Shown in pieces: positions 55,091 to 64,000 of a DNA stretch of 64,000 bases. Origin of the DNA: Dipteris shenzhenensis (taxonomy: Eukaryota > Polypodiophyta > Polypodiopsida > Gleicheniales); NCBI GenBank assembly GCA_047967505.1, contig CM106538.1. One strand, 5' to 3'. The notes under the pieces were generated by a model. That model did not search any database and had not been told where the DNA came from. It saw only the letters and a program-made list of their open reading frames with translations. The position numbers and the translations under genes were made by a program. The number at the start of each line of letters is the position of its first letter. The first letter of the stretch is position 1.

Positions 55091-56400
55091 GACCTATTCT
55101 GTGACAAGTGCAGAAGAAAGCAATGATGTGTGGTATGTTGACTCAGGTGCATCAAACCACATGACAGGTCATGCAGAATGGATGCAAGATGCAAGGAAAA
55201 TTGAAAACCCAGGATTTGTGGAGACTAGTGATGATACTGCACATCCTATTGTGCAAATTAGTAAAATTCCTTTGTCTATGTAGGATGGGAAAAAGAAATA
55301 TTTGTCTGATGTATTTCATGTCCCAAACGTCACCAAGAACCTGGTTTCTATTGGTCAAATGGTTGAGCAGGGCTTGCAAGTCAGATTTAATCCTCATGGA
55401 TGCTTTGTTGAGGATATGAAAAATAACGGTCGCTTGATAGCAAAAGGAAAGAAGAAGGGTAGGATGTTTACATTAGATGCGGACATGCTTGAATTGAGTG
55501 CAGTAATGTTTGCACATGGGATTGGTGTAGTTGCAGATATTGATATCTGGCATAAACGCATTGGTCATGTTAATGTACGATGACTTAAATCAATGTAGGC
55601 CCAAAATATTGTTGCAGGATTGCCTAAATTCAAGGTTGTAGAAATGCATAAGGTATGTGAAGCCTGTCAATTTGAAAAACAGGCAAGGAAACCATTTCCT
55701 AGACATGTTCAAGAGAGTAAGAAGCCATTGGAATTAATCCACTCTAATGTGTGGACTACTAAAGCCTCATCTATTGGAGGCTGTCATTATTTTGTCACTT
55801 TTATTGATGACTATAGCAAAAAAGTTTGGGTGTATTTTATGAAAAAGAAAAGTGAAGTGTTTGGGCATTTCAAAGCTTTTAAAGCTATGGTTGAAAAAGA
55901 AACAGGCCTGCAAATAAAATGCCTAAGGTCAGATGGAGGGGGAGAGTACCTCTCAAATGAGTTTGCAAGGTTCCTGCATGAGCATGACATAAAGCAGCAA
56001 TACTCATGCAGTCATACCCCACAACAAAATGGACTTGCAGAAAGGAAAAACATGCATATTGGAGAGGTATCTCGGGCCATGCTAAATGAAAAAGACCTAC
56101 CAAATTATTATTGGGCTGAAGTAGTTGCTACAGCAGTTTACATAATGAACAGGACTCCCACTGTAGCAATACATGGCATGACGCCAGAGGAGATGTATAC
56201 TGGTAGGAAACCAAATATTTCTCATTTGAAAATTTTTGGTTGCATTCCTATGTTCATGTGCCAGATGAGTTGAGGTCCAAGTTGGATCCAAAAGCTGAGA
56301 AGTGCATCTTTATTGGTTATTCTTTGCAGCAAAAAGGGTATAGATGCTATAACCCTTCTACTCGTAAGTTTACAGTGAGCAGAGATGTTGTTTTTGATGA
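55091..56400 (+). pseudogene. Element F protease and integrase
   Basis: Protease WYVDSGASNHMTGHAEW is intact. TAG follows at 55281-55283, TGA near 55581-55583 and TAG shortly after. Integrase from 55620: VCEACQFEKQARKPFP, LIHSNVWTTKASSIGG with the first catalytic Asp changed to Asn, FIDDYSKKVWVYF, LRSDGGGEYLSNEF and TPQQNGLAERKNMHIGE. It is shifted by a missing base near 56245 (GCIPMFM for GCIAYVHV). A Trp to TAG change follows near 56410. The enzyme is both truncated and catalytically altered. Confidence 0.88.
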
Positions 56401-58397
56401 GATAAGCAACTAGTATAAACCAGTAAATGTGATTGATGATGTAGATGCACAAAATGGTAATGCTGCACAGAATTCACAGCAGCAATCACAAAATATTAGT
56501 GGACTTGTAGTGTCCTGTAGCAGTGGTTCACATACTTCGCCATGGACAGGCAGATTGAGATCAGGAGAATCTCCTTAAAGCAATGCAGATAGTGGTATGC
56601 AAGTATCACAAAAAGGAAAAGAGAAGGTAGATCAGCCCATGTTTGATGTGAATGCAGGTCACTCTTATGTGGATGGTGAATCCAGTGGCTCAGAACAGAG
56701 CATTGATGATGAGTTGGGTATTCCTTCTATTGTTTCACCTGGAGTAAGGACGACAGGGATGTTTTGAGAGCACCTGGAAGTGAGCCTATTTTGTGTAGGT
56801 CTACCAGAGCTAGGTATCCTATGGATAGGCTGAAATATGATGGATTTATAGTCATTCACTATGCTTATATGGTCAAAGTGATACAGGAACCAGAACCCAC
56901 TTCTTTTGAGCAAGCCATGGGAAAAGAAAAATGGGAGAAAGCCATGGATGAAGAAATGGATGCCTTGGAAGCAAATGCTACATGGGAATTGGTGCCTTTG
57001 CATAAAGACAAGAATGCAATTGGCTGTAAGTGGGTTTATAAGGTGAAGCACAATGCAGATGGTTCTGTGAACAGATACAAGGATCACAGCTGTAAGAGCA
57101 GTCATTGCTATGGCTGCATCAAAGGGATGGTCTTTACATCAGATGGATGTAAAGAATGCCTTCTTGCATGGTGATTTGCAAGAAGAGGTCTTTATGGAGC
57201 AGCCACTAGGTTATGTTCATGCTGTTCATCCTGAGTTTGTTTGCAGGTTGAAGAAAGCCTTGTATGGCTTGAAGCAAGCACCTAGAGCACGGTCTGACAA
57301 GATAGGACAGTATCTTGTCACTATTGGCTTTCAGATTTCCAAGGCAGATTTCTCACTTTATGTGAGAAAAACAGAGAAAGGTATTATGCTGCTTGTCATT
57401 TATGTTGATGATTTGATCATCACAGGTCATAGTGATGAAGATATCCTTCATGTGAAAATGCTATTAGAAATTTGAGATGAAGGATTTGGGAGAGCTATGT
57501 TATTTCTTGGGCATTGAGGTGATTAGATCACCAAGTGGGATACGACTCTTGCAGAGGCAGTATGGATTGGACATGCTATCCAAATATGGGATGACAGGCT
57601 GTAAGCCTATTTCAATTCCTTTGGAGCAGAATGTGAAGCTGAGCGCAGATGCAAGTGAGCTTCTAGAAGACCCTACTATGTACAGACGCATAGTAGGAAG
57701 TTTGATTTATATGACTATTACCAGGCCAGATTTGAGCTATGCTATTGGATTGGTAAGTCAGTTTATGCAGGCTCCAAGGAAACTGCGTTTGGATGCGGCT
57801 AGACGCATATTCAGGTATGTGAAGTCCACATTGCAGTATGGACTATTTTATGAGACTGGGGTTCAAATACAGTTGAATGGATACACAGATGCTGATTGGG
57901 CTGGTAGTATTTCTTATAGATGATCTACCAGTGGATATGTGTTCTCTTTTAGGAGTGCTACAATCACTTGGAGCAGTAAGAAACAGCCTACAGCTGCCTT
58001 GTCGAGCACAGAGCCTAAGTACAGGGGTGCAGCAATGGCTACATGTGAGGTAGCTTGGTTGCATAAGCTACTCTATGATATGCATCAGTCTACAGATGGG
58101 CCAGTTGTCATTTATTGTGATAACATGAGCAGTATACACTTGGCAAATAACCTAGTCTATCATGCTAGAACAAAGCACATTGAGGTGCATTATCACTATG
58201 TGTGGGAGAAGGTTTTACTAGGTCTTATTGATCTAGTTTATGTCAGCATAGAGGATCAGGTAGTTGACATATTCATGAAGGCATTAAGTGCAAAGAAGTT
58301 GCGCAAGTTCAGAGACCTGCTTGGTGTGCAGGAATTGGGATTGAGCTCGAGGGAGAGTGTTGAGATATCGAGCTCCACTCATGATATGCCAAGGTGA
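56401..58397 (+). pseudogene. Element F RT and RNase H
   Basis: Fragments: linker with TAA near 56576, a 1-bp loss near 56750, then [20 protein letters not shown]. About 110 bp are missing after NRYK near 57083 (relatives have [16 protein letters not shown] there). [35 protein letters not shown], a short loss near 57470, KDLGELCYFLGIEVIRSPSG, TRPDLSYAIGLVSQFM and TGA near 57921 follow. RNase H GYTDADWAGS, KKQPTAALSSTEPKY, RTKHIEVHYHYVWEK. It ends inside the LTR at 58397. All typical blocks are visible but scattered over frames. Confidence 0.87.
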
Positions 58398-58710
58398 CCG
58401 TTGTGCATTTATGTCACCGACTTGTTAGCTATAGATGCGGTTGGTACACCGCCCATGAATAATAGCTAGATGATAGCTATCCTTATGTACTCTAGTTCAT
58501 GGCTCAGTTAGTATGCCACCTTAGTTAGCTGAGTTTGGTTTGAGACCCACATATAGGGTTCTTCTATTTCTTTGTACTAAGAGTTCTTTTGGCTTTTACA
58601 ACTAAGAAGAGGAAAACTGTTTTCAGCCTCCACCTTTGTGTGTATTCCCCCATTGTGTATGTGAGAAAGCTGCAAGTGAGACTCCTTCCTTCTCTCCCAC
58701 TATCTTTACA
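58358..58710 (+). repeat. Element F downstream (3') LTR
   Basis: 353 bp. The adjacent purine tract is GAGGGAGAG (58349-58357), changed from GAGGGGGAG in E. Followed by TSD ATTTG. Confidence 0.92.
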
Positions 58711-58715
58711 ATTTG

Positions 58716-59110
58716 GACATAGAGATTCTTGACCTTTGGAAAAGGAGCCATGACGCAGTAGACACCTTCTTGAGCTATCAACTTGTCTGGCCAAAGAAGA
58801 GGGTATCTTTTTCAAAAACCCTAGATGTTGAAATGACTAGTTCACCTGAGAAGAAAGAGAAGGCTCCTAGATCCCGTAGGAGCAAAATGGTCACCTTCAG
58901 AGTTCCCTATGGGGTCCGGTCAAGAAGATTATACGATAGTCCAAGACATGGCCCACCAGACCTTGAGTATCACGCTTCCTCAACTTATAGCATGGAGCCC
59001 CAAAGTGAGGCATGAATTTCAACAAGGGCTTTCCACATGTAGGTCCAAAACGATGGGAAAAGTATGGGAAATGCCATCAATTTTTTAAGACATCGATTGC
59101 CACCCTCACA
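58716..59110 (+). pseudogene. Ty3/gypsy relic, part 3, right of element F
   Basis: Open text DIEILDLWKRSHDAVDTFLS, VWPKKRVSFSKTLDVEMTSS and EKAPRSRRSKMVTFRVPYGV, ending at TGA 59013-59015. A basic, Ser-rich region consistent with the post-knuckle part of gag or a linker, with no catalytic motif. Shortly after, a different minus-strand fragment begins. Confidence 0.45.
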
Positions 59111-59184
59111 CGGTAGATGTTTTCATCAACAACTTCCATATCAAAAGTGTGTGTGTGTTAATGGGGGTCTTGCATGCAACATCA

Positions 59185-60000
59185 TGGTGCCCCAAACCAT
59201 GAAGAAGTTGAATTGACGATTGATGAAATATTCTTAGTAATGGTGGAAACAACTAACCCATCCCCCAAAGTGTTCTCAACACCATTTCCATCAACCAATG
59301 GAATATCTCCAATGTGAATTATATTATGCATGGTATCATCCCCCTTAGCCACAAACTCACCATTTGGCATCTTATCTTTATGAGTGAAACCATTGTCCAT
59401 GGTAGGTCATATGATTGGTGGCGCCTGAGTCAACAAACCAATCATTACTTTGTGAGGGGGTTGACATCCTGAACATGCTCCATGCTAAATGAATGAGCTC
59501 CATGCCTTTTCTCATAATCATACTCCCTTTGGCCAACATAATTGTTATATCGATGCCTATGCTTGGAATTTTCCTTGGCATAGTAATCTCTTTCTAATGA
59601 CCATATTTTCCACAAAAATGGAAATTTTTAGCTTGTTGCACATGGTGGCCGTGGCTCTTCCATGGTTTGGGGCTCTTCCCCTTACTCTTTGCAAATAACA
59701 ATAGCCTCTTTTGCACATATTCATTTCTACCCATAATGTGTTCATGAGGATATGAGGCTCTTCCACGGCTGCTTGAGGGTCCACTACACCCTCTTAAATC
59801 ACTTCTACCTCCCCTATGGTAGAATAAATTGTCTCTTCCACTACTACTTGATCCTTAAGCTTCATGTCTTTCATCATGCATAAAGGAACCAACACTTCAA
59901 AATCAGGCACAGTGACAAAACATGTGTGCCTTAGGATCTATGGAGCACTCTAAGGTGGATGGAACCTATCTAGAAACATGATGAAGAGAGTGCTCATGAC
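59185..60000 (-). pseudogene. Copia gag-protease fragment
   Basis: Minus strand: a knuckle-like FHFCGKYGH near 59605-59640, then SNDWFVDSGATNHMTYHGQW (59440-59390) with the D-S-G triad and the usual NHMT. DGNGVENTLGDGLVVSTITK-like text follows with shifts. It matches none of elements A to F closely. No LTR, RT or integrase is attached. Left and right limits are approximate. From 60000 to 60317 I see nothing recognisable. Confidence 0.6.
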
Positions 60001-60317
60001 ATGTATCTCAAGTCAATTAGGTTCCAAGATAGATTAGCTTGGACTCATAAAGAGAATCTTGAGATAGTGCAAAGTGCTTGATTGATATTACTTCAAATGA
60101 ACCTCCCTTTTATAGGTGAGGGTACTTACATCCATATGCTTGCTCACATGTGGGATATCTCCTCCAAGCCATGTGGCATCTTGTTTTTTGCTCATACCTT
60201 TGCTCTACATGTGCTCATGGCACCACAACTCTCAACACCTCCCCTTGGCGCCATGATCCTTTGGCTACTGCAAAAGGTGGTCAGATGTGAGTTACATTCC
60301 ATCACATCCCCTTAGTG

Positions 60318-62030
60318 CACACAAATGTGTACTCGCTCAACAGGAATTTTAAGAATTGGGCTCCATGATGGATCTTTCCCTAGAGAATCCCTATCCAGTG
60401 CCTTAGTTTGATCTATCTTTGCAAGTTTAGAGGCACGTTTCTTTTCATTCTTTTTACCACCCATTGTTGTAGGTACTCTTGTTTGCATGTATAGTGGACA
60501 AGGATGGCTTGTATTTTCTCCATGTGCCACATTAAATATACATTTAATAGTCTTGAGGTCAGCAACTGCTAGATGGCATTCTACAGGATAGGATCCATAG
60601 CCCTCAACTTCAAGTAGCTCACCATTGTTATGACCTTTGATCACACTTGGGATATCAGCTTGGTCAAAAAACCACTTCAAAATTGAATGTGATTCTTTCA
60701 GCACCTGCAAAAAAAACACACATGTTATTTCAAAATATTTTAAATCTTTTACATTACTACTTTAAAATTCAAATTTCCATCATACCTCAAAGGCCACCAA
60801 CCACCAAATCTCTTGTTATGATTGCACACTAAACTATCTCAAATCATCAAGCTCAACTTCAAGGTCCAGTATTCTATTCATCATTGTCAAACTAACTCTT
60901 TCTAATTGTTGACCTTTGACCACCTCACTTTCATCAAGCTTTACTACAATCTTCAAAGTACCATTACATTCCTCCATAAGCATATCATAAAACATCACCA
61001 TGGCTTGCAGAACTCTTCAAACATCCATCACAAAGTTGTTGTTGACTGTCAATTCCAATTCTTTAGACTCTCCAGCCTTTGTTTTCAAAGTTAGTGTACT
61101 ACGTACATGTTGGGTCTCATCGATTAAATCAAGTCCACCCAAATTGAGTGCATGCTTGGGCTTATCAACATCAGTCAGTTTAGGAAGCAGGGCTTTAACT
61201 TTTGCTCCCACAAAAAGACATGTTGTTTTTAAGCTCTTAAATATGAGCCGATATGCCCTTGTACTTATCCCTGCAGTATCACAAACTCCCTGTGCATTAG
61301 TTGCATTGAAATGCTCCACAACTTTGTTCATTAACTCAGATGTCATCTCTGATTTTAGACTTTTGAATTTTGGATTTTGTATAATAGACTCCAACATTTT
61401 TTTGGAAAACACTTCAACCATAGCACCATATATCTGAAACACTCCTACAAGCTCTCACTCTATGCTTCCAATGACCACTTTGATTGGATATTTCATCCAT
61501 TGGATGCGATTTCCTTTTATGTAGTCTTGGACCCATTGGAGTATCCTTCGTGAATGATAATGTTTTTTCTAAAATTTTATCTCATCCTTCAAAGTTGTAT
61601 TTTGCCTCTATAAGTGAATTGCATTTATAGTGCTCTCTCCCAATTGAGCATGTAATGTTTGAACCCTCTATAATTCCTGATTTTTCTTCTCTATGCCATC
61701 ATATGCAGACATTTGAACACTTGTAGCTTGCATAGGTGATACCAAATTTTGACTCCAAGCCTCCAAAATTGCAATCCTTTTGTCTCTTTCATTAAGCAAA
61801 GATTGATATTGGCTATGAAGGCTACTTGCATGATTTCATACACTTTCCACCTAATATAATTTAACATTGACGTCAACAAACAATATACAAACATGGCATG
61901 TTTCACAAAAGTATCAAACCAAGCAAAAATGAAAACCCCAATTGCATCGAAATTCTAACAATTGAAATATACCATTGATACCTATTTTAATAGCAATTTG
62001 TCTTTTCATTTGTGCACGAAGCTCTTCCAG
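60318..62030 (-). pseudogene. Unit H copy 2 (inverted relative to copy 1)
   Basis: Read right to left: a predicted coiled coil (NERDKRIAILEAWSQNLV, KKNQELQRVQTLHAQLGEST), QWVQDYIKGNRIQWMKYP, then the open run 61442-61017 with GAMVEVFSKKMLESIIQNPK, SLKSEMTSELMNKVVEHFNA, CDTAGISTRAYRLIFKSLKT and TLTLKTKAGESKELELTVNN. Then ILDLEVELD and the open run 60719-60312: SILKWFFDQADIPSVIKGHN, LLEVEGYGSYPVECHLAVAD, KTIKCIFNVAHGENTSHPCP and PSWSPILKIPVERVHICVH. Less damaged than copy 1. It is truncated at VHIC on its C-terminal side. No family name is assigned. Confidence 0.6.
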
Positions 62031-62249
62031 CTCTCGTCCTCAGTTATGTCTCCTTTTCCACCTGCATGTCAACAAATTTGAACTGATAGTGGCTGGTGCA
62101 AACCTTTCTTTCACCATCTTTTCTCCCATCCATCTACTCATGTGCCTACTCTAAAGGAATAGTAAAACATGCCTACATCTGTGTTTATTCGATTTGGAGA
62201 AGCTAAAACATTGTGCATTCATTACAACACTCTTTTATTGGAAGTTTCA

Positions 62250-62460
62250 CTAGTAGATCTTAAGGAACACTTTCACCTATGGACGAGGAGATGAGTCTAC
62301 ATCAAGAAATTGGAGAGGATGACATTGCTACTGTACTTCCATTGGTGGAATTGGAGGATGGTCTACAAGGGTTTAAGGTCAATGGCAAACAACATTCACC
62401 CTTTAGAGTTGATATGATCAAAAGGAGAGGTAATCATATAGACTTAGAAGGAAAAACATG
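62250..62460 (+). pseudogene. Possible gypsy integrase C-terminal scrap
   Basis: A short ORF with LPLVELEDGLQGFKVNGKQH. The phrase FKVNGxxxxPF resembles the end of plant gypsy integrase (FKVNGQRLKPY). Nothing else supports it, and the following sequence is non-coding. Confidence 0.3.
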
Positions 62461-63255
62461 ATCAAACTTGTCCTCCTCAATGGTCCCTCTTGTAATCTAG
62501 GATGCTGAAGTTGATGGATTTTTGTCCAAAAGTAATTATATGCTTCCAAAAACTCTAAATCTATTTCGAAACATCTTCTATAAAAAACCTCAATAGTAAG
62601 AGTGTATCTTTTACAACAAACAAAACTTTCTTTCTCCTCAAATCATGTATAAAAAGAAAACAACACACTTACCAAAACAAACTACAAATTACGTGATTCT
62701 TCAAAGCTGCATCAGAAAATCTCATTATTTTCATTGTCTTGTAGTGTTTTAAAGATTTTCTCACCTGAAACTCCATGTAAGTTGCTTTGATAGACCTTAA
62801 TTTAAATTGAAAACTAAAAACATTCTAAAACTACATGAATGAAGAATACTTGATTCTTGGAGCAAGGTCCTTTGAAAGAAAAATATGATCAAACTTGTCC
62901 CTCCTAGTGGTCCCAAATATGTTCCAAGAATGATGAAGTTAACGGTTCTTGCTTGAAAATAAAATATATGCTCCCAAACATCTCAAAATCTATTTCAAGC
63001 AATATTCTATAGAAAACTACTGATAGTGAGTGGAAAAGACTCATTTCTCATGAAATTTCTTAAAAAACAAACAAATCTTCCAACGTTTTCAAACCATGTA
63101 ATAAAACAAAACAACACAACTACACAAAATGAACTATGAATTAATTGTTTCTTCAACGTTACATAATTAACAAACAAATCTCGTCTCATAATCACTTGTT
63201 GCATTGTTCCAAAGATTATCTCACCTGAACCTCCGTACAAGCTATCTGGATGGAC
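62452..63255 (+). repeat. Diverged tandem duplication of about 380-420 bp
   Basis: Copy 1 is about 62452-62800, copy 2 about 62878-63255. Shared phrases in order: ATGATCAAACTTGTCC, TATATGCT(T/C)CCAAA, CTATTTC(G/A)A, AAACAAAACAACACA-like text, GATT(T/A)TCTCACCTGAA. About 70-75% identity by eye with several indels. No ORF. Confidence 0.6.
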
Positions 63256-64000
63256 CCTAAACCTTCATAAATGGTTCAAAATCATGCACTCTTAGAGATT
63301 GCAGTAGGGAAAGTGACTAGTATTGAGACATGGGCAAAAGAAAGATTGATTGTCATGCATCAGCAACTACAATGCCTGAAAGTCAATCTTCTTTGAATCT
63401 TTCTCAAAGAATCTCGTCCAATAGCTCCTTCTAAGCTACAAACACCATGCATCATTCATGGTTTGCTCAGAACATTCATGCCTTATCTTCCTAAATGAAA
63501 TGATTTCAGATCATGGGAGAATCTCAGATGAGATAGGAAGTGGCGAGATTTGAAGGAGAAGTGCCCAAAATAGAGAAAGGAGAAGGTAGGTTGAATCTTA
63601 TTAAATAATCTTGAAAGTTTTAAAAGAATGAGAGGGAAATGGGAGGGAAATGCAGGTACAAAAGAGAAGTGACGAGATTTTGGCATAAGAGTCCATCCCA
63701 TGAGAGGCAAAATAGAGAAAGAAGCTTCCCACTCAAGAGCTAGCAAGAAATTTGAAAAGAGGGTTGAAGCAAAGAAAAATTCAAAATGGTGCTCAGAAAT
63801 GAGGGGGAAGGAAGAGGAATGAGAGAGAATAAAAGGAGTGTGGTAGTTGGATGGGAGGATTTGGTTTCATGTCGATTTCAAGTCAAATGGTACAAGTTTG
63901 GTTGAGAAACTAGGTTTCTCAGTTTGGTTACAGTTAAAAAACGTGATGGGAGAGTTGAGGTAGCAAGTGGGTGCTCCACATCATTGTTTGGGCCATTGTA
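63256..64000. other. No gene recognised to the window end
   Basis: Purine-rich sequence with GAGGGAAATGGGAGGG-like phrases near 63630 and a short palindrome (GAGAAAC, TAG, GTTTCTC) near 63904-63920. No coding or repeat family could be supported. A minus-strand ORF at 63483-63746 is Phe/Ser-rich and looks like chance. Confidence 0.5.

Larger units (their letters stand above)
53226..58710 (+). mobile_element. Element F: decayed Tnt1-like copia retrotransposon
   Basis: 5.49 kb with LTRs 53226-53577 and 58358-58710 and perfect TSD ATTTG (53221-53225, 58711-58715). The primer site (53578-53590) carries one mismatch to iMet. Same family as B and E. The LTRs differ at roughly 17-20 positions, about 5%, the oldest of the three. 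Coding sequence has over ten stops, at least four 1-bp losses and a deletion in RT. Inserted in the gypsy gag relic. Confidence 0.94.

Overview
The window is repeat-dominated nuclear DNA from a land plant. It holds at least five Ty1/copia LTR retrotransposons, Ty3/gypsy relics, a gag-only LTR element, solo and truncated LTRs, foldback elements and blocks of a roughly 181-bp tandem satellite. Initiator-Met-tRNA primer-binding sites, telo-box and TGGGCC promoter motifs, and nested 5-bp-TSD insertions all fit a large plant genome. I cannot name the species. No intact host gene was found. All names below (A to K, unit H) are working labels.

Layout, left to right. 1-348 is satellite in forward orientation. 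349-22147 is an old forward-strand gypsy-like relic (integrase, a retropepsin piece, an unknown ORF) split by insertions. Element A (1954-7222, minus, TSD CAAAC) is one. Element C (9102-21500, minus) is another. C itself carries element B in its gag (13298-18826, minus) and an unclassified 1.3-kb insertion with a long hairpin in its upstream LTR (19669-20984). 22148-34590 is satellite in reverse orientation, holding element D (22947-27036, plus, TSD CAAGT) and element E (28074-33456, plus, TSD CTAGG). At 34590 the satellite is fused to a 5'-truncated C-family element (G), which ends at 35770 inside one copy of an unrecognised transposon-like coding unit (unit H, 35771-37960).

38130-39122 is the most notable locus: a decayed gene for a histone H3 variant resembling centromeric H3 (CENH3/CENP-A), with telo-box, TGGGCC and TATA motifs upstream and a poly(A) signal downstream. 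39062-45358 holds a minus-strand gene relic, two related foldback elements (one split by a solo LTR), a CT-microsatellite array and a LTR fragment (K). 45690-50555 is satellite, again forward, interrupted by the gag-only element J (47207-50074, minus, TSD GATTA). 50660-51160 is a transposase-like fragment. 51257-59110 is a gypsy gag relic split by a solo C-family LTR (51676-52374, TSD GTTGT) and by element F (53226-58710, plus, TSD ATTTG). The right end holds a copia fragment, a second inverted copy of unit H (60318-62030) and a diverged tandem duplication.

B, E and F are one Tnt1-like copia family, with A a relative; C, G and the solo LTR are a second family; D is a third. LTR pairs judged by eye give a rough age order, youngest first: D (no difference seen), A (1 difference), J and B (about 1.5-2%), E (about 3%), F (about 5%). 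Every element with coding sequence is broken. Many of the nonsense codons are CAG to TAG or CGA to TGA, the pattern expected from deamination of methylated cytosine. Satellite blocks, deeply nested young and old LTR elements and a CENH3-like relic fit pericentromeric or similar heterochromatin, which remains an inference.
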